Positions 35,881 through 48,962 of a DNA stretch of 64,000 nucleotides are shown here, piece by piece. The DNA comes from Prauserella muralis (GTDB taxonomy: Bacteria > Actinomycetota > Actinomycetes > Mycobacteriales > Pseudonocardiaceae). Where the stretch lies: NCBI RefSeq assembly GCF_003202285.1, contig NZ_MASW01000007.1:434001-498000 (forward strand), written 5' to 3'. Position numbers and translations under genes: made by a program. The notes below the pieces were generated by a model that made no database searches, was not told where the DNA came from, and worked only from the letters and a program-made list of their open reading frames with translations. Every line of letters begins with the position of its first letter. Within the stretch, counting starts at the first letter, position 1.

Positions 35881-36660
35881 ATGCGCATCGCCACCTGGAA
35901 CGTCAACTCGATCACCGCGCGGCTGCCCCGGCTGCAGGCGTGGCTCGCCGCGGCGCAGCCGGACGTGCTGTGCCTGCAGGAGCTCAAGTGCGGGGACGAG
36001 GCGTTCCCCCGGGACGAGCTGGCGGAGCTGGGCTACGACGTCGCCTGCCACGGCAGCGGACGGTGGAACGGCGTGGCGGTGCTGTCCCGCGTCGGGATCG
36101 ACGACGTCACCCGCGGACTGGTGGACCAGCCCGCCTACGAGGACGTGGTGGAGCCCCGCGCGATCGGGGCCACCTGTGGCGGGGTGCGGGTCTGGTCGGT
36201 GTACGTGCCCAACGGCCGCGAACCGGGCCACGCGCACTACGCGTACAAGCTGCGCTGGCTGGAGGCCCTGCACGCCACGGTGCTGGCGGAGGCCGCGGCC
36301 GGCAGGCCGTTCGCCGTGCTCGGCGACTTCAACATCGCGCCCACCGACGACGACGTGTGGGACATCGCGCGGTTCGCCGAGTCCACGCACGTCACCGAGC
36401 CCGAGCGCAAGGCCCTGGCGATGCTGCGCGACGCCGGGCTCACCGACGTGCTGCCGCGCGCCCTCAAGTACGACCGTCCCTACACCTACTGGGACTACCG
36501 GCAGCTGGCGTTTCCGAAGAACAACGGTATGCGCATCGACCTGGTGTACGGCAACGACGCCTTCGCCGGAGCCGTCACCGACGCCTACGCCGACCGCGAG
36601 GAACGCAAGGGCAAGGGAGCCTCCGACCACGCCCCCGTCGTCGTCGACCTCACCCTGTAA
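35881..36660 (+). CDS. xthA: Exodeoxyribonuclease III (AP endonuclease family)
   Basis: Base-excision repair nuclease that cleaves 5' to abasic sites and trims 3' ends. The 259 residues begin MRIATWNVNSITARLPRL, followed by the metal-binding Glu in LCLQELKCGDEAFP, the catalytic PNGREPG region, GDFNIAP, and the terminal MRIDLVYGN and GASDHAPVVVDL (catalytic Asp-His). Length is typical of the family. It is followed immediately by the 89-bp intergenic repeat. Confidence 0.95.
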   Translation: MRIATWNVNSITARLPRLQAWLAAAQPDVLCLQELKCGDEAFPRDELAELGYDVACHGSGRWNGVAVLSRVGIDDVTRGLVDQPAYEDVVEPRAIGATCGGVRVWSVYVPNGREPGHAHYAYKLRWLEALHATVLAEAAAGRPFAVLGDFNIAPTDDDVWDIARFAESTHVTEPERKALAMLRDAGLTDVLPRALKYDRPYTYWDYRQLAFPKNNGMRIDLVYGNDAFAGAVTDAYADREERKGKGASDHAPVVVDLTL

Positions 36661-36686
36661 CGCCCTGCAAACCCTAGCCGCGCGGC

Positions 36687-36775
36687 AAGCTCCCCAATGC
36701 CACATTCGTAGCGTTCAACGCCACCAATGCGGCATTGGTAGCGTTCAGCGCCACCAATGCCGCATTGGGGAGCTT
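36687..36775. repeat. 89-bp intergenic repeat element, copy 1
   Basis: The element runs from AAGCTCCCC (36687-36695) to GGGGAGCTT (36767-36775). Inside are two 30-bp units of the type AATGCnGCATTGGTnGCGyT(C/G)AACGCyAC plus a final half unit. Its reverse complement matches the copy at 44376-44464 at 85 of 89 positions. It lies between convergent xthA and the PH-domain gene, 5 bp from the latter's stop codon. Confidence 0.9.
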
Positions 36776-36780
36776 GGGGC

Positions 36781-39031
<2,251 letters not shown>

Positions 39032-39033
39032 GG

Positions 39034-39660
39034 TCACGCTTCCTCCTTGCTCCCGCCATTCTCCACCGCACGGCCGGGCAGGTGGACGGCGGCCAGCTTC
39101 TCGACGTACTTCGCGAGCACGTCGACCTCCAGGTTCACCACGTCGCCCGGCTCGGTGCGGCCGAGCGTCGTGGCACCCAGCGTGGTGGGGATGAGCGCCA
39201 CGGCGAACTCCTCCCTGCTCACGGACGCCACGGTCAGCGACACCCCGTCGACGGCGATGGAGCCCTTCTCCACGATGTAACGACCGAGGGCGGGCGGGAA
39301 CGCGAAATGCGTCAGCCCGTCCGGATCGCGGGACAGGAACACCCCGGTGCCGTCGACGTGTCCCTGCATGACGTGGCCACCGAACCGGCCGTCGGCCGCC
39401 ATGGCCCGCTCCAGGTTCACGGAGCGTCCCGTGTCGAGCTTGCCGAGGCTCGACCGCTTCAGCGTCTCGTGCACCACGTCGACGATGAACTCGTCTCCGG
39501 ACACAGACACGACCGTGAGGCACACACCGTTCACCGCGATCGAGTCGCCGTGCCGGGCGTCGCTGGTGACCAGCGGGCCGCGCACGGTCAACCGCGCCGC
39601 CTCCGGCAGCTCCTCGACGCCGGTGATCTCGCCGAGCTCCTCGACAATGCCGGTGAACAT
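39034..39660 (-). CDS. ribE: Riboflavin synthase, alpha chain
   Basis: Dismutates two dimethylribityllumazine molecules to riboflavin. The 208 residues form two homologous barrel halves: the first starts [14 protein letters not shown] and has [10 protein letters not shown] and [14 protein letters not shown], and the second has [14 protein letters not shown] and [19 protein letters not shown] at 39660 overlaps the ribD stop (TAATG). The family sometimes uses the symbol ribC. Confidence 0.97.
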   Translation of the reverse strand: MFTGIVEELGEITGVEELPEAARLTVRGPLVTSDARHGDSIAVNGVCLTVVSVSGDEFIVDVVHETLKRSSLGKLDTGRSVNLERAMAADGRFGGHVMQGHVDGTGVFLSRDPDGLTHFAFPPALGRYIVEKGSIAVDGVSLTVASVSREEFAVALIPTTLGATTLGRTEPGDVVNLEVDVLAKYVEKLAAVHLPGRAVENGGSKEEA

Positions 39661-40697
39661 TACCCGTCCTCCTCGCCTGTGGCCGGAACGGCGGCGATGC
39701 GCACGTCGTCCCCGCTCATGGTGACCCCTTCGACACGCCAGCGGTGTGCTTCGGTGACCGTCGACACGCCCGCGGGGCCCAGCGCGACCGGACCATCACC
39801 CAGCAGAGTGGGCGCGACGTAGGCGAGGAGCCGGTCGACCCGCCCTGCGCGCACGAACGCCCCCGCCAGCGTCGGCCCGCCCTCGAGCAGGACGTCCACG
39901 ACGCCGCGCTCGCCGAGCACCGCGACCACCTCGGCGGGGTCACGGGTGCGCAGGTGCACCGTGCGCGCCGCCCCGTCCAACACCCGCGAGCCCTCCGGTA
40001 TGCCGCTCTCGCCGACCACGACCCGCAGCGGCTGCCGGGCCGCGAGCGCGCCGTCCGGACCGCGCACGGTGAGCCACGGGTCGTCGGCGCGCACGGTGCC
40101 GGTGCCCACCACCACCGCGTCGGCGGCGGCGCGGATGGCATGCACCTCGGCGCGCGAGACCGGGCCGGAGATCCACCTGCTGGTGCCGTCGGCGGCGGCG
40201 ACCCTGCCGTCGAGCGTGGCCGCGTACTTCCAGGTGACGTGGGGCCTGCCGGTGCGCACGGTGTGCAACCACGCCCGCAACGGGCCCGTGGCGGCCTCCT
40301 CGGCGAGCAGGCCGCCCGCGACGTCGACCCCTGCCGCCCGCAGCCGCTCGGCGCCGCCTCCGAACTCCGGATGCGGGTCGGCCACGGCGTAGCGGACCGC
40401 CGCGACCCCGGCGGCGAGCAGTGCGTCCGTGCAGGGCGGGGTGCGGCCGTGCCCGGCACAGGGCTCGAGCGTGACGACGGCGGTGCCGCCCCGCGCCCGC
40501 TCCCCGGCCTGGCGCAGCGCGACGACCTCGGCATGCGGACCGCCCGGCGGCTGGGTCGCGCCCTCGCCTGCCCGCGAGCCGTCCGCGGCGAGGATCACGG
40601 CGCCGACCGGCGGGTTGGGGCTGGTGGTGCCGCGCACGGTCTCGCTGAGGGCGAGCGCGGCCGCCATGGCCTCCCGCTCGCCTTCCGGGTCGATCAC
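39660..40697 (-). CDS. ribD: Bifunctional diaminohydroxyphosphoribosylaminopyrimidine deaminase / reductase
   Basis: Two consecutive steps of riboflavin synthesis. In 345 residues, the deaminase domain (about 5-145) has the zinc-binding HAEVVAL and [17 protein letters not shown], and the reductase domain (about 150-340) has [38 protein letters not shown] and [16 protein letters not shown] at 40697 is one base after the rpe stop. Distinct from the stand-alone RibD_C protein at 21.4 kb. Confidence 0.97.
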   Translation of the reverse strand: MIDPEGEREAMAAALALSETVRGTTSPNPPVGAVILAADGSRAGEGATQPPGGPHAEVVALRQAGERARGGTAVVTLEPCAGHGRTPPCTDALLAAGVAAVRYAVADPHPEFGGGAERLRAAGVDVAGGLLAEEAATGPLRAWLHTVRTGRPHVTWKYAATLDGRVAAADGTSRWISGPVSRAEVHAIRAAADAVVVGTGTVRADDPWLTVRGPDGALAARQPLRVVVGESGIPEGSRVLDGAARTVHLRTRDPAEVVAVLGERGVVDVLLEGGPTLAGAFVRAGRVDRLLAYVAPTLLGDGPVALGPAGVSTVTEAHRWRVEGVTMSGDDVRIAAVPATGEEDG

Positions 40698-40698
40698 G

Positions 40699-41388
40699 TC
40701 AGCGCGGGCCGCCCGCTCGCGCCGCCTGCGCGCGCAGCGCGGCGACCGCCTGGCCAGGGTCCCCGGCGCCGTAGACGGCCGAGCCCGCGACGAAGCAGTC
40801 GACCCCGGCCTCGGCGGCCTGCTCGATGGTGTCGGCGTTGATCCCGCCGTCGATCTCCACGAGCACCGTCAGGTGTCCGGTGTCGACGAGCCTGCGGGCC
40901 GTGCGGACCTTGTCCAGCACCCTGGGGATGAACGACTGGCCGCCGAAGCCGGGTTCAACCGACATCACCAGCAGCGTGTCGTAGTGCTTGAGCGTGTCGA
41001 GGTGGTCTTCCAGCCGCGTGTCCGGTTTGACCGACAGCCCTGCCTTCGCCCCGGCCGCACGCAGGTTCTTGGCGATCATCACCGGATCGTGTGCCGCCTC
41101 GACGTGCACGGTGACGTTGTGGGCGCCGGCCTCGGCGTAGCCGGGGGCCCAGCGGTCCGGGTTCTCGATCATCAGGTGGCAGTCGAGCGGCACGTCCGTC
41201 ACCTTGAGCAGCGACTGCACGACCGGCAGGCCGATGGTCAGGTTAGGCACGAAGTGGCCGTCCATCACGTCGACGTGCACCCAGTCGGCGCGGGTGTCTC
41301 CCTCACCGGCGATGGCGGAGATCTCCTCGCCGAGGCGGGCGAAGTCTGCGGACAGGATGCTTGGTGCGATCAGCGGTTGATGGGCCAC
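40699..41388 (-). CDS. rpe: Ribulose-phosphate 3-epimerase
   Basis: Pentose-phosphate TIM-barrel enzyme that makes ribulose 5-phosphate available to RibBA. The 229 residues start [19 protein letters not shown] and show the metal-binding [41 protein letters not shown] and [23 protein letters not shown] at 41388 fits the family N-terminus. It leads the rpe-ribD-ribE-ribBA-ribH-PH run. Confidence 0.97.
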   Translation of the reverse strand: MAHQPLIAPSILSADFARLGEEISAIAGEGDTRADWVHVDVMDGHFVPNLTIGLPVVQSLLKVTDVPLDCHLMIENPDRWAPGYAEAGAHNVTVHVEAAHDPVMIAKNLRAAGAKAGLSVKPDTRLEDHLDTLKHYDTLLVMSVEPGFGGQSFIPRVLDKVRTARRLVDTGHLTVLVEIDGGINADTIEQAAEAGVDCFVAGSAVYGAGDPGQAVAALRAQAARAGGPR

Positions 41389-41410
41389 GCGCGCGAGTGT
41401 AGAGGGGCCC

Positions 41411-41447
41411 GCCCGCACCCGGCGCGGCCGGACCCGCCGGCGCGGGC
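41411..41447 (-). terminator. GC-rich hairpin between flavoprotein gene and rpe
   Basis: GCCCGC (41411-41416) pairs with GCGGGC (41442-41447) and, across a small internal loop, CGGCG pairs with CGCCG. The 11-bp stem lies in the 70-bp gap and may separate the priA-fmt-rsmB unit from the riboflavin unit. There is no U-tract. Confidence 0.5.
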
Positions 41448-41458
41448 GCCACGGGTGG

Positions 41459-41953
41459 TCACGGCAGCAGGTCGAGCACCTCGGTCCAGGCGGCGGTGAG
41501 CCGATGGGTCCGCACGCCCGCCGATGCGAGCGTGTCCAGGTGACCCTGCCACGCGGGGTGGCCGAAGCGGCTGTCCCGCACCTGGTAGCCGACGACGAGG
41601 GTGACGCCCGGCTCGCCGAGAGCGTCGCCGAGCACGGTCAGCGCCTGGTTGTCGGCGATACCGAGGGCCAGCTTGGCGACCGACCCGGCCGTGGCCGGGG
41701 CGAACAGGAACACGTCCGGATCCGGGTGCGGCCTCGGCTCGCCGGGCAGCCGGGACTCGCTGCGCACGTCCAGATCGGTGCACGCACGCAGCCGCTCCAG
41801 CTCAGCGGTCGCCGCCAGCCAGCGCGCGGCCGTCGGCGTCAGCGTGATCGCCAGCCGCCAGCCACGCCGGGCGGCGGGTTCGGCCAGCTCGGCACACAGC
41901 CGCGTCTCCACGCCGCCGCACGAGGCCGCGACGAGGCCCAGCACTCGGCTCAT
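41459..41953 (-). CDS. Flavoprotein (HFCD/CoaC-fold family)
   Basis: A 164-residue Rossmann-like flavoprotein of the homo-oligomeric flavin-containing Cys decarboxylase fold. The start [20 protein letters not shown] is the nucleotide-binding strand-loop, and [26 protein letters not shown] is the conserved middle. It lacks the synthase half seen in CoaBC (49 kb). The substrate is unknown. ATG at 41953 overlaps the rsmB stop (ATGA). Confidence 0.8.
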   Translation of the reverse strand: MSRVLGLVAASCGGVETRLCAELAEPAARRGWRLAITLTPTAARWLAATAELERLRACTDLDVRSESRLPGEPRPHPDPDVFLFAPATAGSVAKLALGIADNQALTVLGDALGEPGVTLVVGYQVRDSRFGHPAWQGHLDTLASAGVRTHRLTAAWTEVLDLLP

Positions 41954-43365
41954 CGCGCCCGGGCGATGGCGCAGAACATCGCGTCGGTGCCGTGCCGGTG
42001 CGGCCACAGCTGCACCGCGGGTCCGTCGCCGAGCGCGGGCACGCCGGGGAAGAACTCGCGGGCGTCGAGCACCTCGGCGCCCGCCCTGCGCGCGCCCTCG
42101 GTGAACACACCGTCGGTCTCGGCAAGGTGCGGCGAGCACACGACGTAGGTGACCAGGCCGCCGGGCCGGGTGAGCCGGAAGGCCGACGCCAGCAGCTCGC
42201 TCTGCAGCCGGGTCAGGTCGGCCACGTCGGAAGGCTGGCGCCGCCAGCGCGCCTCCGGGCGCCTGCGCAGCGCACCCAGCCCGCTGCAGGGCGCGTCCAG
42301 CAGCACCCGGTCGTAGCGCGGTTCGAGCCCGGGATCGCGGCCGTCGGCGACGTGCACGGTGACCGGCAGACCCTCGGTGGCCTCCTCGACCAGCTTCGCG
42401 CGGTGCGGGGCCTGCTCCACGGCGTCGAGCGTCGCGCCGGAGACGGCCGCGAGCGAGCCGAGCAGCACCGCCTTGCCGCCGGGGCCCGCGCACAGGTCGA
42501 GCCACCGCTCGTCGGCGCCCTCCAGCGCAGCCTTCGTGGCGGCGAGGGCGACCAGCTGGCTGCCCTCGTCCTGCACGGCGGCGAGGCGCTCGCGGATCAC
42601 CTCGGACTCGGCGAGGTCGCCGCCGCCAGAGGGCAGGTGCACGCCGTACGGCGAGTAGGGAGCCACGTCGCCACCGGTGATGGCGGCCAGCTCGTCGGCG
42701 CTGATCTCACCGGGCTTGGCGAGCAGGTGCACGGCGGGCCGCTCGTCGTCGGCCCGCAGCGCGGCCTCCAGCTCGGCGCCCTTGTCACCCAGCGCCTCGG
42801 CGAACGCGCGCGCGACCCAGCGCGGGTGCGCGGTGCGGATCGCCAGGTGACCGATCGGGTCGGACTCCCGGTCTGGGGTGAGCTGTTCCAGCCAGCTCTG
42901 CTCGTCCTTCTCGGCGACTCTGCGCAGGACCGCGTTGACGAACCCGGAGACGTGGGAGCCCGCCTCCTCCCGTACGAGGTCCACAGTGGACGCCACCGCG
43001 GCGTGTGGCGGGATCCGCGTGCGCAGCAGCTGGTAGGCACCCAGCCGCAGCCCGTCCAGCACGACCCTGTCCACTGTCTTCAGTGGCCGGTCGAGGCAGG
43101 CGGCGATGATCTCGTCGAGCAACCCCTGCGCCCGCGCCGTGCCGTAGGTGAGCTCGGTGGCCAGCGCGGCGTCACGCCCGCTGATCCGGCGCTCGCGCAG
43201 CAGCTCGGGAAGCAGCAGGTTGGCGTAGGCGTCGCGCTCGGTGATGGCACGCAGCACGTCGAGCGCCGCGCGGCGGGCCGGGTCCTGTGCCGGTGGCCTG
43301 CGCGGCCCCGGCTTGCGCGGCGCGGGCCGCCTGCCGCGGTCGGGCCTGCGTTGCCTGCCCGTCAT
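41950..43365 (-). CDS. rsmB: 16S rRNA (cytosine-967-C5)-methyltransferase, RsmB/Sun family
   Basis: SAM-dependent RNA m5C methyltransferase. In 471 residues, a Pro/Arg-rich N-terminus leads to a NusB-like RNA-binding domain (about 28-160: [20 protein letters not shown]). The catalytic domain has [35 protein letters not shown] (motif IV Cys) and [13 protein letters not shown] (motif VI Cys). ATG at 43365 overlaps the fmt stop (ATGA). Confidence 0.95.
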   Translation of the reverse strand: MTGRQRRPDRGRRPAPRKPGPRRPPAQDPARRAALDVLRAITERDAYANLLLPELLRERRISGRDAALATELTYGTARAQGLLDEIIAACLDRPLKTVDRVVLDGLRLGAYQLLRTRIPPHAAVASTVDLVREEAGSHVSGFVNAVLRRVAEKDEQSWLEQLTPDRESDPIGHLAIRTAHPRWVARAFAEALGDKGAELEAALRADDERPAVHLLAKPGEISADELAAITGGDVAPYSPYGVHLPSGGGDLAESEVIRERLAAVQDEGSQLVALAATKAALEGADERWLDLCAGPGGKAVLLGSLAAVSGATLDAVEQAPHRAKLVEEATEGLPVTVHVADGRDPGLEPRYDRVLLDAPCSGLGALRRRPEARWRRQPSDVADLTRLQSELLASAFRLTRPGGLVTYVVCSPHLAETDGVFTEGARRAGAEVLDAREFFPGVPALGDGPAVQLWPHRHGTDAMFCAIARAR

Positions 43366-44288
43366 GTCAGGCGCTCCCCCTGTTCGATCCTGCTGCCGCG
43401 CGCCCAGTCGGCGGCCGGCATCCGCTTCTTGCCCTGTGCCTGCACCTCACCGAGGCGTACCGCCGCGGTGGCGGTGCCCACCAGCACCCGCCTGCGCTCG
43501 ACAAGCACCTCGCCGGGCGCCGGGCGCGGCCCCTCGGCCGGTGCGACGGGGCCGAGCTTGAGCCGCTCGCCCCGGAACCACGCCCAGGCGCCCGGCTCCG
43601 GTGTCACCGAGCGCACGAGCCGGTCGACGGCGAGCGCGGGCAGCGTGAAGTCGGCCTTCGCGTCGTCCACCGTCACCTTGGGCGCGTAGCTGATGCCCTC
43701 GGCCGGCTGCGGCTCCGCCTGCAGCCTGCCGTCCTCGATACCGTCCATCGTGGACACCAGCAGCCGCGCACCGGAGACCGCGAGCCGGTCGAGCAGCGCG
43801 CCCGCCGTGTCGCTCGGCTCGATCTTCTCGGTCACCACGCCGTACACCGGCCCGGCGTCCAGCTCCTTGACGATCCGGAACGTGGACGCCCCGGTGATCT
43901 CGTCGCCGGCGCGGATGGCTGCCTGCACCGGTGCCGCGCCACGCCAGGCGGGCAGCAGCGAGAAGTGCAGGTTGACCCAGCCGTGCCGGGGAATGTCCAG
44001 CGTGCGCTGCGGCAGCAGCGCGCCGTAGGCCACCACGGGGCACGCGTCGGGGGCCAGCTCGGCCAGCCGGTCGAGGAATCCGGGCTCGCCCGCACGGGCG
44101 GGCGTGAGGACCTCGATGCCGTGCTCGTCGGCCAGCGCTGCGACGGGCGAGCGGACGAGTCTGCGCCCGCGCCCGGCAGGCGCGTCCGGCCGCGTCACCA
44201 CCGCCACCACCTCGTGCCGGGGCGAGTCCAGCAGCGCGCGCAACGAGGGGACGGCGGGCTCGGGGGTGCCCGCGAACACGAGCCTCAT
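43362..44288 (-). CDS. fmt: Methionyl-tRNA formyltransferase
   Basis: Formylates initiator Met-tRNA with 10-formyl-tetrahydrofolate. The 308 residues start [20 protein letters not shown]. Catalytic residues lie in [21 protein letters not shown] (Asn and His) and in the ELDAGPVYG loop (Asp). The C-terminal tRNA-binding domain follows ([21 protein letters not shown]). It lies 191 bp after priA, and that gap holds an 89-bp repeat. Confidence 0.97.
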   Translation of the reverse strand: MRLVFAGTPEPAVPSLRALLDSPRHEVVAVVTRPDAPAGRGRRLVRSPVAALADEHGIEVLTPARAGEPGFLDRLAELAPDACPVVAYGALLPQRTLDIPRHGWVNLHFSLLPAWRGAAPVQAAIRAGDEITGASTFRIVKELDAGPVYGVVTEKIEPSDTAGALLDRLAVSGARLLVSTMDGIEDGRLQAEPQPAEGISYAPKVTVDDAKADFTLPALAVDRLVRSVTPEPGAWAWFRGERLKLGPVAPAEGPRPAPGEVLVERRRVLVGTATAAVRLGEVQAQGKKRMPAADWARGSRIEQGERLT

Positions 44289-44375
44289 GGGCGACCCGGC
44301 AGGCGAAGGGATACGAACATCACCGGCCAGTCTAGAGCGCCGTCCGGTTTCGCCCCGCACACGCCCGCTCGCCCC

Positions 44376-44464
44376 AAGCTCCCCAATGCGGCATTGGTGG
44401 CGCTCAACGCTACGAATGCCGCATTGGTGGCGCTCAACGCTACGAATGTGGCATTGGGGAGCTT
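44376..44464. repeat. 89-bp intergenic repeat element, copy 2
   Basis: Same length and ends (AAGCTCCCC at 44376-44384, GGGGAGCTT at 44456-44464) as the element at 36.7 kb, in opposite orientation, with four base differences. Internally two 30-bp units AATGCnGCATTGGTGGCG + CTCAACGCTACG and a terminal half unit. It begins 15 bp past the priA stop codon. Confidence 0.9.
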
Positions 44465-44479
44465 TCCCCGGGCGGTCGG

Positions 44480-46540
44480 CTAGATGAGCTCGAGGGGATC
44501 CAGCTGGATGCGGACCGGGGCGGCGGCCTTGTCGCTGCTGCGGCGGGCACTCACCGCGTGCGCGGCGGCGGCCAGCGCCCTGCCGTCGGCACGCGGGACC
44601 CGCACGAGCGCACGCTCACGGTCCGCTCTGCCCTCGTCGTCCACCTCGCCCACCGGCACCGGACCGAGCACCTCCGCCGACGGCGGCAGGCTGATCTCGT
44701 CGAGCAGCTCCGCCACCGCGTCCGGGCTGCCCTCGATACTCGCCATCCGCACCGCGGGCGGGAACCCCAGCTCCCGGCGCTCGGCGAGCTCCACCTCGGC
44801 GTGCCAGCCCGGGTCCCAGCGCACCAGCGCCTGCACCACGGGAATCGCCGCCTCGGCGCCGACGACCACCCGTCCCCCGTCGCGCGCGGGACGCACCAGC
44901 GCGGCGGCGGTCAGCCAGCGGCGCAGCGCCTCCTCCCCCGCCCGCAGGTCCTGCCTGCCCAGCAGCGCCCAGCCGTCGAGCAGCAGCGCCGCACCGTAGC
45001 CCGCCTCGGCCACCGGCTCGGCACCTGGTGTGGCGACGACCAGCGCGGGCCGGGCGGGGACACTCGCCAGCACCTCACCGCCCCCGGACGTGCGGACGGT
45101 GGTGCCGGGAAACGCCCTGCCCAGCTCCTCGGCGGTGCGTTTCGCGCCGACCACCACGGCGCGCAGCCTGGCCGACCCGCACGCCGGGCAGCGGAACGCG
45201 GCCTCGGCCACTCCGCACCAGCGGCAGTGCGGCACCCCCGCCTCACCGCCGCTGGGCAGCATCAGCGGCCCCGCGCACCGGCGGCAGCGGGCGGGCGTGC
45301 GGCACTGCCCGCACGCCAGGCCGGGCACGTAGCCACGCCGGGGCACCTGCACCAGCACCGGGGCACCGGCCCCCAGGCTCGCCCTGGCGGCCTCGAACGC
45401 CACGGCGGGCAGGCGCGCCGCGCGCGCGGCCTCGTCCCGCGCGACGTCGAAGTCCTCGCCGGTGGGCGTGACCCGCGGCGCACGCGCCCGCAGCTCGTCG
45501 CGGGCGGCGACGATCGGGTGCGCCCACCCGGACTCCAGCAGCAGCTGCGCCTCGGCGGTGCGCGCGTGGCCCGCGGCGAGGAACGAGGCCTTGTCGGCGT
45601 GGGCGCGCAGCACGAGCACGTCGCGCACCTGCGGGTAGGGCATGTGCGGATCGACGTGCAGGTCGTCGCCGTCGTCCCAGACGACGAACAGCCCCGGATC
45701 GGCGACCGGGGCGAACATGGCCGCACGGGTGCCGACCACGATCCGCACGGCGCCGCGCAGCACGGCGAGCCAGCGGCGGTACCGCTCGGCGGGACCGAGG
45801 TCGGCGGACAGCGCGACCACCGCGTCCTCCCCCGCCAGCTCCGCACACGCGGCGCGCAGGCGCGCGACGTCGCGGTGGTCGGGCACCACGAGCACCGAAC
45901 CCCGACCCTGCGCCGCGACGGTGGCAGCCAGCTCGGCGAGCCTGCGCGGCCAGTCCTCACCGGGCAGGGCCTGCCACACGCCGTGGGCGGGACGGCCCGC
46001 GCGCAGCGCGTCGGCGAAGCCGGGGCCCCACGGGTAGGGACGCCACCCGGCCAGGTCCGGCTCGCCCGGGGCGGGGGCGGGTTCCCGGGGCGGCTCGGCC
46101 TCGGTCTTGGCGTGCCGCGGCGGCAGCGCCAGCCGCAGCACGTCGATGAGCGTGCCACCGTAACGTTCGGCGACCGTGCGGCACAGGGCCGCGAGGCGCG
46201 GCGGCAGCACCCGCTCGCTGGAGGTGACCCGTTCGAGGAACGCGAGCCTGCCCGTGTGCTCCGTGGTCGAGCCCCGTTCGAGAAGGAAGCCGTCCACCAG
46301 CTGGCCCGCGAACCGCACGCGCACCCGGCAGCCGGGCACGGCCACGGCGTCGAGCTCCTGCGGAACCTGGTAGTCGAACGTCCGGTCCAGGTGAGCCAGC
46401 GGCACGTCGACGATCACCCTGGCGACGGGATCCGCCTCGGCGGGCCGCCGCTGCCCCTTGCGGGGGGACGCCGCACGCGTGCCGCGCGCGGGCGCGGGCT
46501 TCGGCAGGTCCCACAGCGGGGGTGTCTCCTGGCGGCTCAC
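44480..46540 (-). CDS. priA: Primosomal protein N' (PriA), helicase-degenerate actinobacterial form
   Basis: Replication-restart factor. In 686 residues, the N-terminal DNA-binding domain ([20 protein letters not shown]) and the paired zinc-finger cysteines (CGQC, CRRC, CRWC, CPAC, about 415-470) are intact. The helicase motifs are lost: the Walker A region reads [11 protein letters not shown] and the DEAH region reads VVWDDGDD. This loss is known for actinobacterial PriA, so it probably acts as a loader rather than a motor. GTG at 46540. Confidence 0.93.
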   Translation of the reverse strand: MSRQETPPLWDLPKPAPARGTRAASPRKGQRRPAEADPVARVIVDVPLAHLDRTFDYQVPQELDAVAVPGCRVRVRFAGQLVDGFLLERGSTTEHTGRLAFLERVTSSERVLPPRLAALCRTVAERYGGTLIDVLRLALPPRHAKTEAEPPREPAPAPGEPDLAGWRPYPWGPGFADALRAGRPAHGVWQALPGEDWPRRLAELAATVAAQGRGSVLVVPDHRDVARLRAACAELAGEDAVVALSADLGPAERYRRWLAVLRGAVRIVVGTRAAMFAPVADPGLFVVWDDGDDLHVDPHMPYPQVRDVLVLRAHADKASFLAAGHARTAEAQLLLESGWAHPIVAARDELRARAPRVTPTGEDFDVARDEAARAARLPAVAFEAARASLGAGAPVLVQVPRRGYVPGLACGQCRTPARCRRCAGPLMLPSGGEAGVPHCRWCGVAEAAFRCPACGSARLRAVVVGAKRTAEELGRAFPGTTVRTSGGGEVLASVPARPALVVATPGAEPVAEAGYGAALLLDGWALLGRQDLRAGEEALRRWLTAAALVRPARDGGRVVVGAEAAIPVVQALVRWDPGWHAEVELAERRELGFPPAVRMASIEGSPDAVAELLDEISLPPSAEVLGPVPVGEVDDEGRADRERALVRVPRADGRALAAAAHAVSARRSSDKAAAPVRIQLDPLELI

Positions 46541-46565
46541 CCCGTCTTCTCTACCAGCCGGGTAC

Positions 46566-47675
46566 TCACGCCGTCCGGCGGGAGGGGATCGCGTCGAGGC
46601 GGCGCGTGAGGAACGTGAACGCAGGCTGCTCCACCCAGCGGGTCAGTGCCCAGCCGAGCACGATCGCGGTGGCCACGAACGCGGGCATCCAACCCCACCA
46701 CGGCACGCCCAGGTCGGCGAGGTGCCGCGACACGATCGTGCCCACGACGTAGTGCATCAGGTACACGCCGTAGGAGATCCCGGCGAGCCAGCGGATCGGC
46801 CGCGCCAGCGCCTGCAGCGCGGGCAGGTCCCACGCGGGCTGGTAGGCGGCGACGCAGATCAGCACGAGCGCGATGGCGAAGGCGAGCACCGAGTCACCGG
46901 CGGGCGGGTGCAGGCTGTGGGCGAGCACCACGACGATCAGCATCAGGTACAGCTGGGTGAAGCTCATCCGGCCCTTGGACCAGCGGAAGATCGCCACCCC
47001 GGCGATGAGCAGGTGCGCCCGGTTGACGCCGGTGCCATCGAGCATGGTGCTCGCGAACCACGGCGGCGTCTTGCCGGGCCCCATGAACAGGTAGCGGGTC
47101 AGCAGCGGCACCAGCAGCACCGCCCACATCACCGCCGACGCCCTGGCGCCGCGGATCGAACCGCGCCACGCCAGCAACGCGATCGCGGTGAAGCCGCACA
47201 CCTGCACGGGCACCGTCCAGTGCGCCAGGTCGATGTATTCCACCTCGGGCAGCAGCGTGTGCACGAGGGCGAGGTTGCCGACCAGGTCGCCGTAGGTGCG
47301 CCGGGGCAGCCCCTCGGGCGCGAACAGCTGGGTCACCACGAAGATGAACAGCACGGCGATCCAGAACGCGGGCAGCAGGCGCGCCAGCCTGCGCAGCCAC
47401 CAGCGCAGCGGCGTCTGCTTGCCGACCGTCATCGCCGCGAAGTATCCGGAGATGACGATCAGCACCGAGGCGCCGAACGGGAAGTCCATCCGCAGCGGCG
47501 CCGGCGGCAGTTCCAGCCCCGGCAGCGTCAGCGGCGCGAGAAACGTCGCGTGGAACGTGAGCACGGCGACGATTCCGAGGACCCGGATGGCGTCCCAGCT
47601 GATGTGCCGGGTGCTGCGCGGTTTCGGCTCGTCCTGGCGGCGGCTCGACGGCGCGACGTCCTGAGTGTCGACCAC
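46566..47675 (-). CDS. Acyltransferase 3 family membrane protein
   Basis: A 369-residue integral membrane protein with about ten helices. Near residue 25 it has DAIRVLGIVAVLTFHATFLAP, with the conserved His of the acyltransferase-3 family, then ASVLIVISGYFAAMTVG and PLRWWLRRLARLLPAFWIAVLF (the R-R-x-R-x-x-P motif). Such enzymes O-acylate cell-surface glycans or antibiotics. GTG at 47675 follows metK by 45 bp. Not part of the conserved mycobacterial order, so probably a local addition. Confidence 0.88.
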   Translation of the reverse strand: MVDTQDVAPSSRRQDEPKPRSTRHISWDAIRVLGIVAVLTFHATFLAPLTLPGLELPPAPLRMDFPFGASVLIVISGYFAAMTVGKQTPLRWWLRRLARLLPAFWIAVLFIFVVTQLFAPEGLPRRTYGDLVGNLALVHTLLPEVEYIDLAHWTVPVQVCGFTAIALLAWRGSIRGARASAVMWAVLLVPLLTRYLFMGPGKTPPWFASTMLDGTGVNRAHLLIAGVAIFRWSKGRMSFTQLYLMLIVVVLAHSLHPPAGDSVLAFAIALVLICVAAYQPAWDLPALQALARPIRWLAGISYGVYLMHYVVGTIVSRHLADLGVPWWGWMPAFVATAIVLGWALTRWVEQPAFTFLTRRLDAIPSRRTA

Positions 47676-47720
47676 AAGATCGGGAGCTTAAGGCACCCGT
47701 TTGGGCGGCGTTTGTCCGGG

Positions 47721-48923
47721 TCAGCCGCCGACGACGCTGCGCAGGGCGTCGGCGCGATCCGTCCGCTCCCACGGAAGATCGAGTTCGGGGCGGCCGAAGT
47801 GGCCGTACGCCGAGGTCTGCGCGTAGATCGGGTGCAGCAGGTCCAGATCGCGGATGATCGCCGCGGGCCGCAGGTCGAACACCTCCGTGATGGCGGCCTG
47901 GATCTTCACCGGGTCCACGGTCTCGGTGCCGAAGGTCTCCACGAACAGGCCCACCGGCGCCGCCTTGCCGATGGCGTAGGCGACCTGCACCTCCACCCGG
48001 CCGGCCAGGCCCGCGGCCACGATGTTCTTGGCCACCCAGCGCATCGCGTACGCCGCGGAACGGTCCACCTTCGACGGGTCCTTGCCCGAGAAGGCACCGC
48101 CGCCGTGCCGGGCCATGCCGCCGTAGGTGTCCACGATGATCTTGCGGCCGGTGAGACCGGCGTCACCCATCGGGCCGCCGACCACGAACCGGCCCGTCGG
48201 GTTGACCAGCAGCCGCAGGTCGGAGCCGTCCAGCTCGACGCCCTGCAGCACCGGCGCCACCACGTGCTCGCGCACGTCGACGCCCAGCATGCGGTCCAGA
48301 TCGATGCCCTCGGCGTGCTGGCTGGACACCACCACGGTGTCCAGGCGCACCGCCTGTTCACCGGCGTACTCGATGGTCACCTGCGTCTTGCCGTCCGGCC
48401 GCAGATACGGCAGCACGCCGTCCTTGCGCACGGCGGTGAGCCGCTGCGACAGCCGGTGCGCCAGCGCGATCGGCAGCGGCATCAGCTCCGGCGTGTCCGA
48501 GCAGGCGTAGCCGAACATCAGCCCCTGGTCACCCGCACCCTGCTTGTCCAGATCGTCCAGGGCGTTCTCCAGCCGCGTCTCGTACGCGGTGTCCACGCCC
48601 TGCGCGATGTCCGGCGACTGGGAGCCGATCGCCACGTTCACGCCACACGAGTTGCCGTCGAAGCCCTTGGCCGACGAGTCGTAGCCGATGTCGAGGATCT
48701 TCTCCCGGACGATGGTCGGGATGTCGGCGTAGGCGTCGGTGGTCACCTCACCGGCCACGTGCACCTGGCCGGTGGTGATCAGGGTCTCCACCGCCACGCG
48801 GCTGCGAGGATCGGCCTCCAGCAGCGCGTCGAGAATCGAGTCGCTGATCGCGTCACAGATCTTGTCCGGATGACCCTCGGTCACCGACTCCGACGTGAAA
48901 AGCCTACGGCTGGACGCGGTCAC
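47721..48923 (-). CDS. metK: S-adenosylmethionine synthetase
   Basis: Makes SAM from methionine and ATP. The 400 residues start [20 protein letters not shown] and include [49 protein letters not shown] and the glycine-rich [23 protein letters not shown] at 48923 is preferred because GAGGGA lies 7 nt upstream; ATG at 48938 would add five residues. No SAM riboswitch is visible in the 39-bp gap to coaBC. Confidence 0.97.
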   Translation of the reverse strand: MTASSRRLFTSESVTEGHPDKICDAISDSILDALLEADPRSRVAVETLITTGQVHVAGEVTTDAYADIPTIVREKILDIGYDSSAKGFDGNSCGVNVAIGSQSPDIAQGVDTAYETRLENALDDLDKQGAGDQGLMFGYACSDTPELMPLPIALAHRLSQRLTAVRKDGVLPYLRPDGKTQVTIEYAGEQAVRLDTVVVSSQHAEGIDLDRMLGVDVREHVVAPVLQGVELDGSDLRLLVNPTGRFVVGGPMGDAGLTGRKIIVDTYGGMARHGGGAFSGKDPSKVDRSAAYAMRWVAKNIVAAGLAGRVEVQVAYAIGKAAPVGLFVETFGTETVDPVKIQAAITEVFDLRPAAIIRDLDLLHPIYAQTSAYGHFGRPELDLPWERTDRADALRSVVGG

Positions 48924-48962
48924 GACTGTCCCTCGCATTCACTCGACTGGCGCGCCGCCAGC

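Noticed and set aside
44480-46540. PriA as a broken gene because Walker A and DEAH motifs are lost
   Set aside because: Loss of helicase motifs is usual for actinobacterial PriA, the reading frame is intact and the zinc cysteines are kept.
48924-48962. SAM riboswitch ahead of metK
   Set aside because: The gap to coaBC is only 39 bp and contains no structured leader.
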